Assembly: GCA_934203355.1 (NCBI GenBank)
Contig: CAKPZC010000002.1
Coordinates: 24,065 to 88,064 of the forward strand
DNA: 64,000 bases
Source: an uncultured Prevotella sp.
GTDB taxonomy: Bacteria; Bacteroidota; Bacteroidia; Bacteroidales; Bacteroidaceae
Direction: 5' to 3'
Below are positions 26,784-35,157 of this stretch, one piece after another (the stretch's first letter is position 1; each line of letters opens with the position of its first letter). A program made the translations under genes and the position numbers. Below the pieces are notes generated by a model, which saw only the letters and a program-made list of their open reading frames with translations, made no database searches and had not been told where the DNA came from.

Positions 26784-28358
26784 TTACACTTCCTTCCAAT
26801 CAACCAATCCCTTTCCCATATCATCCAGTTCTATGGCAAGGGCTATCACCTTTCGCTTGTCTGCCTTGAAAGGTTCGGCATATTGTTTGGCTCTCATCTG
26901 TTCTGTGGCAGCATCTATGCCACCGTTATTGCTGAGCTTTAGTTCGAGAACATAAACGAAGTTGGTGGTTTCTACCACCATATCTATCCTACCCGTAGCT
27001 ATCATCTTTTCTACTTCTACACGGCAACCTATGGCATTGAATATGGTGCTCATAATCAAGCGGTAGCGCTCCTCCATATCCATGCTGGCAAGCTTCTTGT
27101 TGCTATAAGGCACATCCGCAATAAGGGCTTTAAGGCATTTCATGGCTTCGGGCAGATTACCAAGCTTTAGGGAATACAACAACATATTCTGGGTTGATAT
27201 TACTTGTGCATTCGATTGCAATGTCAAGGCTGGCAATACAATCTTATATAGAGCCTTTCGAACTTCATAGTTTGGAATGCCAAGCAAATAAATCCCTTCG
27301 ATATACCCCTTTATCGTAAGATAGCCCGACTGATAGAGAAATAGTTCCGCTCCGCCACCGGTAACATCAGAAGTCTCTATGGTGTCGCTGTCTATCGGAC
27401 AATTATCAAAATCTTTCAACCTTATTTCTATATCATCCACAAACTTTGGAAGCAAGGAGGTTGCGCCCGACGAAGCCCAGTAGTTCTTCAGTTTGGAATC
27501 AGCGAGGGCATTGATAAGACTGAACGGATTGAATATATCCACCATATTCTCATAACAGAAATGATAGCCGTCGTAATAGGCTGTCAACTGTTCAACGGCT
27601 TCATCGATAGTCCATCCATTTTTTGATGCCAATCTGCTGATTTCGGGTTTGAAATCTCGGAGCACTTCTTCCTTCGTTATACCGCAGATGGCTGCATACT
27701 CAGGGTCAAAACTGATGTTGCTCAGATTATTTAGCACTGAGAAGAGAGAGATTTGCGTAAACTTGGTGATGCCAGTGATAAAGACAAACTTCTCGTATTT
27801 ATCCTGAGATTTCAAGACGGCAAACACTTCTCTGTATATGGAGGTACACGCTTCATGGTGAGGAGTCTTCCAGGAATGCTGCAATGGCGAGTCGTATTCG
27901 TCGATGAGAATAGCAACCTGCAAACCGGTTTTGTTGTAAGCTGCCTCAATGATATTCTTGAATCTTACGGCAAAAGAACTATCCTGGCGCACTACAACTT
28001 CATACTCCGTCTCAAGAGTATGAAAGGCATCATCCAAATAGCTTCTTACACTTTCCAGCTCAGCCCCCGCCTGACTCATATCCAGCCTTATAACAGGACG
28101 CTTCACCCATTCCGTCTCCAGCTGCATTATCTTCAATCCTTCGAACAGTTCCTTCTTTCCCAAGAAGTATGATTCGAGTGTGTCGACCAGCACTGACTTG
28201 CCAAATCGGCGTGGGCGGCTTAGGTAATTATACTTTTTCCCCCTGTTGGCAAGTTGCCAGATAATATCTGTCTTGTCAACATACAGGCATCCTTGCTTTC
28301 TGATTTCCTCAAAAGACTGGATGCCTACGGGCAATTTTCTATCGTTTGTCTCTACCAT
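26784..28358 (-). CDS. AAA-ATPase-like protein with C-terminal PD-(D/E)XK domain (DUF1703)
   Basis: 524 residues. The N-terminal AAA_ATPase-like domain (PF09820 type) shows FEEIRKQGCLYVDKTDII, a Walker A variant RPRRFGKSVLVDTL (near residue 48) and a Walker B AILIDEYDSP (near 150). The C-terminal ~100 residues carry a nuclease-like core GRIDMVVETTNFVYVLELKL (Asp...Glu-x-Lys), as in DUF1703/PF08011. This family is greatly expanded in gut Bacteroidales and its role is unknown; it is often treated as accessory. It stands alone, facing the surface-protein cassette. A defence or mobile origin is possible but not shown here. Confidence 0.85.
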   Translation of the reverse strand: MVETNDRKLPVGIQSFEEIRKQGCLYVDKTDIIWQLANRGKKYNYLSRPRRFGKSVLVDTLESYFLGKKELFEGLKIMQLETEWVKRPVIRLDMSQAGAELESVRSYLDDAFHTLETEYEVVVRQDSSFAVRFKNIIEAAYNKTGLQVAILIDEYDSPLQHSWKTPHHEACTSIYREVFAVLKSQDKYEKFVFITGITKFTQISLFSVLNNLSNISFDPEYAAICGITKEEVLRDFKPEISRLASKNGWTIDEAVEQLTAYYDGYHFCYENMVDIFNPFSLINALADSKLKNYWASSGATSLLPKFVDDIEIRLKDFDNCPIDSDTIETSDVTGGGAELFLYQSGYLTIKGYIEGIYLLGIPNYEVRKALYKIVLPALTLQSNAQVISTQNMLLYSLKLGNLPEAMKCLKALIADVPYSNKKLASMDMEERYRLIMSTIFNAIGCRVEVEKMIATGRIDMVVETTNFVYVLELKLSNNGGIDAATEQMRAKQYAEPFKADKRKVIALAIELDDMGKGLVDWKEV

Positions 28359-28571
28359 AATTCCTTTGCTTTAGTTTTCAAGTGCTAATTTACGATTATT
28401 TCCTCAAACCGCCATGTCTTTATCTGCTTTTCTATATATAGATGTGTTCCTTCACCATCTTTTACCTTCTTGATCTTCTGTATCCATGAATCCGTTCCTG
28501 CAATTCAGTTGCTTATATTCAGAAAAGCAAGACATGTCGGCTGTAGATATAATACCGTAGAATACGACCAA

Positions 28572-28611
28572 CGGCTGCTATTTCTATATCATTCAATAGA
28601 AATAGCAGCCG
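28572..28611 (-). terminator. 16-bp perfect hairpin after the transglutaminase-like gene
   Basis: CGGCTGCTATTTCTAT (28572..28587) pairs with ATAGAAATAGCAGCCG (28596..28611). It lies 24 bases beyond the stop codon at 28635 on the minus strand. No long T run follows. Confidence 0.65.
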
Positions 28612-28634
28612 AAGCATCATTTAGCAATAGGGCT

Positions 28635-29843
28635 TTACTTCATATACAATTTCAACGTCGTAGTCTGGTCTCCCACTTCCACGTTTTGTGTTTCCAACAC
28701 GCCGTTACCATTCATATATTTAACAGTATACGACTGGTTCTTTTCCACTTTGAAGGTGAGGACATCGTTCATATCCTGAGTGGCACCAGTGCTGCGACCG
28801 CCGAAAAGCTTTTCTTCACCCTTGAACACGTCCAAGTTGGTAGCTACACGATCGCCAGAATCTTCTGCATGATCCTTGTCCTTGAACACCATTACTCTTA
28901 AGGCAACATGTTTGTCGTCATCGGGAACAGCCGACAGTTGTGCTCTATATAAGCTGGTGTAGCGGTCGGTTACGTTCTCGGCATGAACGTAGCGGAGGTC
29001 CATATCCCATACTAAGGGGAAGTAAGAGCCAGTTGGCTTGAAGGAAGCAGCATATATGGCCTTGCGCAAGTCTTCCTTGATGGCCTTGCCAGCATCAGTA
29101 AGGAACCACGACTTATCCAAGTCTTCAGAAGGATAATACTCAGTGAAACGCCATTTGCCGTCAATCCACACCTCATTCCAGTTGTGGTTGCCACGATCGT
29201 CATACCAAGCAGGAGTGCCAGCCACACGCGAAGGAATGCCTACAGCACGGAAAGCATCGGTAAGCAAGATGGACAGGCCCGAACAAGAAGCCATGTGCTG
29301 ACGCATAGACTCATAAGGGGCCTGGTCGGGTTTCTCACGCTTCGTATTATAATCAACCATCAGTTCGTCGCGCACATTCTTGTTTACAGAATCAATAGCC
29401 TCGCGCATGGTCTTACAAGAAGCCACGTATTTCTTGAAACGATTGTAGAAGTCCTTACGCCAGTTTTCGCGGTTCTCGTTCAAGTTGACATAAGCCACCA
29501 CATCGTTCAAGAAAATATCGTTGGGCACATCTTTAGCCCATGGGAACTCGGTCCTTGCCTTGTAGGCATACGACACATTTTCCAACAAGAAGTCGGCAGT
29601 CAAAGCCTTGGCGTCTCTTTCGGGCATGTAGGAAATAAGGAAAGCCACACCCTCCTTCTGGTCGGCAGGAGCCTCCTTCAACGCCTTTTTCAACTCCTTA
29701 GCATTATCTCCAGCTGTAACCATAGCCTGATTCAGCAATTCATGATACTCCTTAGGCACTCCGGCATACTTGCCACCTGAACAAGCAGACAGACCCAATG
29801 CCAAAAGCACAACCAAACTCTTAATCTTCATAATTTTCATCAT
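28635..29843 (-). CDS. Transglutaminase-like lipoprotein
   Basis: 402 residues from the first ATG; ATGs at 29840 and 29831 are equally possible and the last gives a classic lipoprotein signal (lipobox LSAC, lipidated Cys21 in full numbering). The core shows Cys187 (MASCSGLSILLTDAFRAVGIPSR) and His220 (DDRGNHNWNEVWIDGKWRF), the Cys-His pair of the transglutaminase-like superfamily. The usual Asp after the final Trp is replaced by Glu235 (TEYYPSED). Members are often proteases or peptide-processing enzymes; the substrate is unknown. The last ~85 residues are a beta-sandwich-like tail. Outer-membrane anchoring is expected. Confidence 0.85.
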   Translation of the reverse strand: MMKIMKIKSLVVLLALGLSACSGGKYAGVPKEYHELLNQAMVTAGDNAKELKKALKEAPADQKEGVAFLISYMPERDAKALTADFLLENVSYAYKARTEFPWAKDVPNDIFLNDVVAYVNLNENRENWRKDFYNRFKKYVASCKTMREAIDSVNKNVRDELMVDYNTKREKPDQAPYESMRQHMASCSGLSILLTDAFRAVGIPSRVAGTPAWYDDRGNHNWNEVWIDGKWRFTEYYPSEDLDKSWFLTDAGKAIKEDLRKAIYAASFKPTGSYFPLVWDMDLRYVHAENVTDRYTSLYRAQLSAVPDDDKHVALRVMVFKDKDHAEDSGDRVATNLDVFKGEEKLFGGRSTGATQDMNDVLTFKVEKNQSYTVKYMNGNGVLETQNVEVGDQTTTLKLYMK

Positions 29844-29872
29844 TAAATCTTTTTTCTAAAGTAAATTTGGAA

Positions 29873-29880
29873 CAAAATTA
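29873..29880 (-). promoter_or_regulatory. -7 box for the transglutaminase-like gene
   Basis: TAATTTTG on the minus strand about 30 bases before the first ATG. No good -33 box. Confidence 0.4.
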
Positions 29881-29990
29881 CACAAAAAGCTTCATATAAT
29901 ATGTAGAAAGATTGAAAAAACAGAAAGTAAATCAACAACTATGCTCGCATCCTACAGTAATTCTTTTCTGTTGTTTAATCATTCTTATTA

Positions 29991-30021
29991 TTGCATAATT
30001 GACATTTGTTTAGTAATTTTG
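29991..30021 (+). promoter_or_regulatory. Promoter of the DAACS transporter gene
   Basis: TTGC (29991..29994), 19 bases, TAATTTTG (30014..30021). Confidence 0.6.
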
Positions 30022-30087
30022 CAGACGAAAGCCCAATAAGCTTATTTTTTATTTTTAAAATGACAAATTATCAATAATACAGAAGAC

Positions 30088-31353
30088 ATGGATAACAATA
30101 CTGAAAACATAAGCAAAAATACGGAGATAAAGGGCCACTCTTGTGCTGAGGGGCAGAACTTCTGGCTGTGGCTTGGAGCACTGGTGGTTGGAGCCGTGCT
30201 TGGAGTGCTCGGCATTGACTGGATAAACACATCAGCCAACTTTATCGCTACTATCTACACCCGACTGTTCCAATTCATTGCTGTGCCCACCATTGCACTT
30301 GCCGTGACGATGACGCTCGCCACTTTTGGCACACAAAAGGACACGGGACGAATATTCCGACGCACCATAAACTATACTCTGCTCACAACCATTGCGGCAG
30401 CAGCAGTGGGTATGCTGCTCTATAAGATTATACAGCCCGACAACCTGCCTATGGAGATGATTAAGGGCAGCAACATGGCGACCAATGTGCCAAGCGAGAT
30501 AGAGGGAGCGGCTTCATACAGTGAATACCTGATGGGCATCGTGCCAGCCAATATCGTGCAACCGTTTATGGAGGGCAACATCCTATCTATTCTGCTTATA
30601 GCCGTAGCCGTGGGCATTGCCTTGGCACGTATGCCCGAGAACGACGGCAAGCGAACACTGATGAACGGACTCACAGGACTACAAACCCTTGTATCCACAC
30701 TCATCCACTGGCTCATACATGCCCTTCCGCTCGGCATCCTTGCCTTTGCAGCACAGTTATCGGCAGAGGTTTCGGCAGGAATGGTGATGCAGTCGATAGG
30801 CAAATATGTGGCTGTGATATTGGGAGGCAACGTGTTGCAATTCTTTGTGGTGCTGCCCTTGTTCCTTATGTCGCGCGGCATAAACCCCATAAAGGTGATG
30901 CGCGGCATGATGCCAGCAGTGCTTATGGCACTATTCACCAAGAGTTCGGCAGCCACACTACCCGTGACCATACAGACATCGGAGGAACATCTTGGGGTTA
31001 GCAGTCGTGTGTCGCGCTTTGTGCTACCTATATGCACCACTATCAACATGAACGGTTGCGCAGCATTCATCTTCGTCACATCGCTATTCGTGATGCAGAA
31101 CGGAGGAGTGGAACTGACATGGGGCACAATGATAATGTGGCTATTCATATCAGTGCTTGCAGCAATAGGCAACGCTGGAGTGCCCATGGGTTGCTACTTC
31201 CTCACACTGTCTCTAATGTCGGGTATTGGTGCACCAGTGGCAATTATGGGTATCATACTGCCCGTGTTCACAGTGCTGGACATGATAGAGACTGCCGAGA
31301 ATGTATGGTCGGACTCGTGTGTAGCAGCTATGGTGGATAAAGACATGAAGTAG
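30088..31353 (+). CDS. Dicarboxylate/amino acid:cation symporter (DAACS family)
   Basis: 421 residues, polytopic inner-membrane transporter. Family motifs: the substrate and sodium-binding helix near TTINMNGCAAFIFVTSLF (usually NMDG; here the acidic residue is Asn, so the motif reads NMNGC), the serine-rich hairpin FTKSSAATLPVTIQ (like SSSAATLP) and the GNAGVPMG block near the C-terminus. These proteins take up glutamate, aspartate, C4-dicarboxylates or Ser/Thr with Na+ or H+. The specific substrate is not readable. Monocistronic with its own promoter. Confidence 0.9.
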   Translation: MDNNTENISKNTEIKGHSCAEGQNFWLWLGALVVGAVLGVLGIDWINTSANFIATIYTRLFQFIAVPTIALAVTMTLATFGTQKDTGRIFRRTINYTLLTTIAAAAVGMLLYKIIQPDNLPMEMIKGSNMATNVPSEIEGAASYSEYLMGIVPANIVQPFMEGNILSILLIAVAVGIALARMPENDGKRTLMNGLTGLQTLVSTLIHWLIHALPLGILAFAAQLSAEVSAGMVMQSIGKYVAVILGGNVLQFFVVLPLFLMSRGINPIKVMRGMMPAVLMALFTKSSAATLPVTIQTSEEHLGVSSRVSRFVLPICTTINMNGCAAFIFVTSLFVMQNGGVELTWGTMIMWLFISVLAAIGNAGVPMGCYFLTLSLMSGIGAPVAIMGIILPVFTVLDMIETAENVWSDSCVAAMVDKDMK

Positions 31354-31440
31354 TTATTTAACGCGAACGCATATTTATACATTCGATATTTATATTTGTA
31401 TAAATATTCATTCACTTTATCTTATTACTCACTGTTTTCC

Positions 31441-31471
31441 TTGTGTATCTGTCAAATAAGCGGTAACTTTG
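31441..31471 (+). promoter_or_regulatory. Promoter of the NhaC-family gene
   Basis: TTGT (31441..31444), 19 bases, TAACTTTG (31464..31471), 41 bases ahead of the ATG at 31512. Confidence 0.6.
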
Positions 31472-31511
31472 CACCTCGCAAATAAAAATACTGCATAAAT
31501 ATACACTTACT

Positions 31512-32987
31512 ATGACAGAACAACACTTAAAGAAACGCCCCTCGGCACGACTCTCGCTCATGCCAATAGCAGTGCTTGTGGCTATGCTCACATTCACAAT
31601 ACGCGCCTTCGGCAGCGAATCGCTCGACGGAGCATCGCAGATAACCCTTCTCACAGTATCGGCTCTATGCGTGCTCATAGGCATGGGCTACCTCAACGTG
31701 CCATGGGCAAGTTTCGAGAAAGCCATCACCAAGAATGTGGCGAGTGTGGCAAGCGCACTCGTGATATTGCTGCTCATAGGTGCCTTAGGCGGGGCATGGA
31801 TGGTGAGCGGCGTTGTGCCCACACTTATATATTATGGTATGCACATCATCCACCCCGACATATTCCTCGCCTCGTCGTGCGCCATATGCGCCCTTGTGAG
31901 CCTGATGACAGGCTCATCGTGGACAACCATCGCCACCATCGGCATAGCCCTCATGGGTATAGGTAGGGCACAAGGCTTTGCAGACGGATGGGTGGCAGGA
32001 GCCATCATTTCGGGTGCTTACTTCGGCGATAAAATCTCGCCACTGTCCGAAACAACAACACTTGCATCGGGTGCGCTCGGAGTGCCACTCTTCAAGCACA
32101 TCCGCTATATGATCATCACCACAGTGCCGTCGATAACCATAACAATGGTAATATTCCTTGTGGCTGGCTTCTGCTACAACACAACAACATCCGACGATGC
32201 AGCAACATTCACCACTGCCCTACAAACGAGGTTCAACATCACGCCATGGCTCATGCTTGTGCCTGTGCTGACGGGAGTGATGATTGCCCGCAAAGTGCCA
32301 GCGGTCATAACACTGTTTCTATCAATACTGATGGCTGTGGTTGCAGGACTTATATTCCAGACCGAGGCGTTGACAGAAATCGACCCATCGCTGTTCAAGG
32401 CAGCAATGAAGAGCGTCTACGGCAGCACGTCGCTGCATAGCGACAACACCATGCTTGCCGACCTTGTGTCGACCAACGGCATGGCTGGCATGATGCCAAC
32501 AATATGGCTCATCGTGTGTGCCATGTGCTTCGGGGGATGCATGTCGGCAGGAGGCATGGTGGGCGGCATCTCGCGCCTATTCATACATATGATAAAGGGA
32601 CGCACATCGCTCGTGGGCTCAACAGCGGCAACTGGCGTGATGCTCAATGTGGCGATAGCCGACCAGTATCTTTGCATTCTGCTCACGGGCAACATGTTTC
32701 GCGATATCTACGACCGCGAGGGATATGAACGCCGGTTGCTAAGCCGCACCACTGAGGATGCGGTGACTGTCACGTCGGTGCTTGTGCCATGGAACACTTG
32801 CGGTATGACACAGAGCACGGTGCTCGGTGTGGCTACATTCACCTACCTACCCTACTGTTTCTTCAACATCATTTCTCCAATAATGAGTGTGGTGGTGGCT
32901 GCTATCGGCTACAAGATATTCCACAAAAACGAAGAAAAACAGCATGAGGTGACGACTGCGAATTACTGTATGGCACTGAAAGGTTGA
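31512..32987 (+). CDS. Na+/H+ antiporter, NhaC family
   Basis: 491 residues with about 11-12 membrane segments. Recognisable NhaC blocks: LIGALGGAWMVSGVVPTLIYYG, SLMTGSSWTTIATIGIALMGIG, AGAIISGAYFGDKISPLSETT and VVPWNTCG-like (LVPWNTCGMTQSTVLGV). The GDKxSPLSETT segment carries the conserved charged residues of the ion path. NhaC-like proteins exchange Na+ for H+, sometimes with organic substrates such as malate and lactate. The next feature is a strong terminator. Confidence 0.9.
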   Translation: MTEQHLKKRPSARLSLMPIAVLVAMLTFTIRAFGSESLDGASQITLLTVSALCVLIGMGYLNVPWASFEKAITKNVASVASALVILLLIGALGGAWMVSGVVPTLIYYGMHIIHPDIFLASSCAICALVSLMTGSSWTTIATIGIALMGIGRAQGFADGWVAGAIISGAYFGDKISPLSETTTLASGALGVPLFKHIRYMIITTVPSITITMVIFLVAGFCYNTTTSDDAATFTTALQTRFNITPWLMLVPVLTGVMIARKVPAVITLFLSILMAVVAGLIFQTEALTEIDPSLFKAAMKSVYGSTSLHSDNTMLADLVSTNGMAGMMPTIWLIVCAMCFGGCMSAGGMVGGISRLFIHMIKGRTSLVGSTAATGVMLNVAIADQYLCILLTGNMFRDIYDREGYERRLLSRTTEDAVTVTSVLVPWNTCGMTQSTVLGVATFTYLPYCFFNIISPIMSVVVAAIGYKIFHKNEEKQHEVTTANYCMALKG

Positions 32988-33084
32988 CGGATAAAAATGA
33001 GATATTGACAGTTGCAAAAACATAATCCGCAGCTTTTACAAACGAATATTCAACAACTAGACAACCTTCACCTTTTTGACACCT

Positions 33085-33115
33085 GCCCTGGAGCTTCGGC
33101 TTCGGGGCTTTTTCG
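33085..33115 (+). terminator. Terminator after the NhaC gene, UUCG loop
   Basis: GCCCTGGAGC pairs with GCTTCGGGGC (10 bp with two wobbles) around a TTCG tetraloop, then TTTTTCG. A very stable intrinsic terminator. Confidence 0.85.
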
Positions 33116-33198
33116 TAATTACCTGTTATTAAACAAACGCCAACAATTGGTAACTACATCGTTTTGCACGTTTGTTTGCATAATATGCATAAATAAAA

Positions 33199-33239
33199 CA
33201 AGGGGTTAAAATACTGAATTTCAGTATCTTAACCCCTTG
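33199..33239 (-). terminator. Terminator after tRNA-Pro
   Basis: A long stem, CAAGGGGTTAA...TTAACCCCTTG with inner ATACTGAA/TTCAGTAT, followed on the minus strand by TTTTATTTATG. It lies just 3' of the tRNA gene. Confidence 0.8.
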
Positions 33240-33243
33240 TAAG

Positions 33244-33317
33244 TCGGGATGACTGGACTCGAACCAGCGACCTCACGCCCCCCAGACGCGTGCGCTAACC
33301 AACTGCGCTACATCCCG
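33244..33317 (-). tRNA. tRNA-Pro (anticodon GGG)
   Basis: 74 bases on the minus strand. Acceptor CGGGATG pairs with CATCCCG, the D-stem is GCGC/GCGC, the anticodon loop is CTGGGGG, and the T-loop GGTTCGAGTCC is normal. No CCA is encoded. Promoter at 33337..33368. Confidence 0.95.
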
Positions 33318-33336
33318 TACTTTTTATAAGCGAGTG

Positions 33337-33368
33337 CAAAGGTAATAACTTATTATGAAACCACCAAA
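33337..33368 (-). promoter_or_regulatory. tRNA-Pro promoter
   Basis: Minus strand TTTG (33365..33368), 20 bases, then TACCTTTG (33337..33344) followed by CACTCGC. The 15-base TACCTTTGCACTCGC is identical in the tRNA-Lys and tRNA-Gln promoters. Confidence 0.7.
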
Positions 33369-33384
33369 TCTTTCGACGTTTTTT

Positions 33385-33414
33385 TTTGATTTTACATTTA
33401 TTTCCGTAACTTTG
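33385..33414 (+). promoter_or_regulatory. aroA promoter
   Basis: TTTG (33385..33388), 18 bases, TAACTTTG (33407..33414), 39 bases ahead of the chosen ATG at 33454. It overlaps the tRNA-Pro promoter region by less than one turn. Confidence 0.6.
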
Positions 33415-33453
33415 CATGAGATAGAGAAACATATAGAATTAAAACCTGCAATT

Positions 33454-34710
33454 ATGCAATATATACTCAATGCACCGTCGCAGCTCGGCGCAACAATACA
33501 GCTGCCAGCATCAAAGAGCATAAGCAATCGTGCCCTTATCATACACGCACTGTCGAATGGTGACATGCTACCGCAAAACCTCTCGGTATGCGACGATACG
33601 GAAGTAATAGTCAATGCACTCATGTATAATCCATATACCATCGACATAAAGGCTGCTGGCACAGCCATGCGCTTTATGACAGCTTATCTGGCGGTGACAC
33701 ATGGCGAACACGTGATAACGGGTACAGAACGCATGAAAAAACGACCGATAGGTATTCTCGTCGACGCGCTGCGCTACATCGGTGCCGATATAGAATATGT
33801 GGGCGAAGAAGGTTATCCCCCACTCCGCATTAAGGGCAAACCACTGGAGGGTGGCTACCTGGAGGTGCCAGCGAATATAAGCTCACAGTATATATCCGCA
33901 CTGCTGATGATTGGTCCGGTGCTGAAAAACGGACTTGAACTGAAGATGACTGGCGACATTGCGTCGCGCCCTTACATAGACCTCACACTGTGGATGATGC
34001 GAGAGTTTGGAGCCGACGCCGACTGGAGCGACATCGACACAGTGAAGGTGAACCCACATCCCTATACACAACATCAATATATGATAGAAAGCGACTGGAG
34101 CGCATCGTCATACTGGTATGAGATGATGGCACTAAGCAACGACATGGAGCCATCAGTGAGCATGAAAGGACTATTCGACGCGTCAAAGCAGGGCGATTCT
34201 ATCGTGAAATACATCTTCTCGCTGATAGGAGTGAAGACACGATTCTCGACTACCGACGCCGAGAAGACATCGGTGGTGACACTGAAGAAACTGCCTTGCC
34301 TACTGCCACGACTCGACTACGACTTTGTGTCGGCTCCCGACCTGGCACAGACAATAGTAGTCACTTGCGCCCTGTTGAACATCCCATTTAAGTTCACTGG
34401 TCTGGCAAGCCTCAAAATAAAGGAGACCGACCGCATAGAGGCACTGAAACGAGAACTTATGAAACTTGGCTATGTGGTGCGCGACGAAAACGGCGACACG
34501 CTAATATGGGACGGAACACGCTGCGAACCATCACTCGAACCTATCGACACATACGAAGACCACCGCATGGCTATGGCATTCGCACCAGCCGCATTCAAGT
34601 TTCCTGGACTGCGCATAAATAATCCACAGGTGGTAAGTAAGTCGTATCCACAATTCTGGGACGACCTAGAGAAGGCAGGATGGAGCATAGAGAAAGTAAA
34701 GACAACATAA
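33454..34710 (+). CDS. aroA: 3-phosphoshikimate 1-carboxyvinyltransferase (EPSP synthase)
   Basis: 418 residues from the ATG at 33454; the open frame extends upstream through the promoter and is not used. It joins shikimate 3-phosphate and phosphoenolpyruvate in aromatic amino acid synthesis. Visible motifs: LPASKSISNRAL (Lys21, Ser22, Arg26), GTAMRFMTAYLA, the SKQGDS region and LKIKETDRIEALKREL with the catalytic-site Glu/Arg, and DHRMAMAFA near the end. It has the Bacteroidetes pattern where GTAMRF replaces the longer NAGTAMR form. A small membrane-protein gene follows. Confidence 0.95.
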   Translation: MQYILNAPSQLGATIQLPASKSISNRALIIHALSNGDMLPQNLSVCDDTEVIVNALMYNPYTIDIKAAGTAMRFMTAYLAVTHGEHVITGTERMKKRPIGILVDALRYIGADIEYVGEEGYPPLRIKGKPLEGGYLEVPANISSQYISALLMIGPVLKNGLELKMTGDIASRPYIDLTLWMMREFGADADWSDIDTVKVNPHPYTQHQYMIESDWSASSYWYEMMALSNDMEPSVSMKGLFDASKQGDSIVKYIFSLIGVKTRFSTTDAEKTSVVTLKKLPCLLPRLDYDFVSAPDLAQTIVVTCALLNIPFKFTGLASLKIKETDRIEALKRELMKLGYVVRDENGDTLIWDGTRCEPSLEPIDTYEDHRMAMAFAPAAFKFPGLRINNPQVVSKSYPQFWDDLEKAGWSIEKVKTT

Positions 34711-34727
34711 CACACAAATACACACCC

Positions 34728-35120
34728 ATGCTTATATTAATATTGTCAATAGTGGCACTCGGCATTTTCGCGGCACTGTTCTCCATAATATCAAACCGTG
34801 GCAAACAAGACAAGGAGGAACCTATAAAAGTGGTGCAGACATGCGCCACTTGCGACGGGTCGGCTGCCACTAAATGTGAGCAAGACTGCATGATGGAAGC
34901 GTCGACCAAACCAGTGGAATACTTCGACGACGAGGAACTCGACAATTTCAGAGGACGACAGTCGGACGAATACACCGACGACGAAGCACAACAGTTTGCC
35001 GACATACTCTACACTATGCGGCAAGACGAGGTGGCGGCATGGTGTCGCAGCCTCAACCTGAGAGGCATCAGTCTGCCCGACCAAATAAAGGACGAGACTT
35101 TTATGCTGATGGAAAACTAA
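34728..35120 (+). CDS. Small membrane protein with a Cys cluster
   Basis: 130 residues from the ATG at 34728; an earlier ATG at 34680 would overlap aroA by 31 bases. One N-terminal membrane helix (MLILILSIVALGIFAALFSI) is followed by a basic turn and four cysteines in CATCDGSAATKCEQDC (about residues 37-55 here), a spacing that could bind a metal or cluster. The rest is acidic and helical (SDEYTDDEAQQFADIL). I do not recognise the family. It lies in line between aroA and porW and may be co-transcribed with either. Confidence 0.7.
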   Translation: MLILILSIVALGIFAALFSIISNRGKQDKEEPIKVVQTCATCDGSAATKCEQDCMMEASTKPVEYFDDEELDNFRGRQSDEYTDDEAQQFADILYTMRQDEVAAWCRSLNLRGISLPDQIKDETFMLMEN

Positions 35121-35157
35121 GACACAATAAAAAGCCATAAAGAAACGTTATAATAAC

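Noticed and set aside
26784-28358. Defence-system core gene
   Set aside because: AAA/DUF1703 proteins are widespread in Bacteroidales without a proven defence role, and no partner defence gene lies beside it.
33012-33209. 65-codon frame after the NhaC gene
   Set aside because: It runs through the UUCG terminator and the tRNA-Pro terminator; low-quality sequence without ribosome-binding region.
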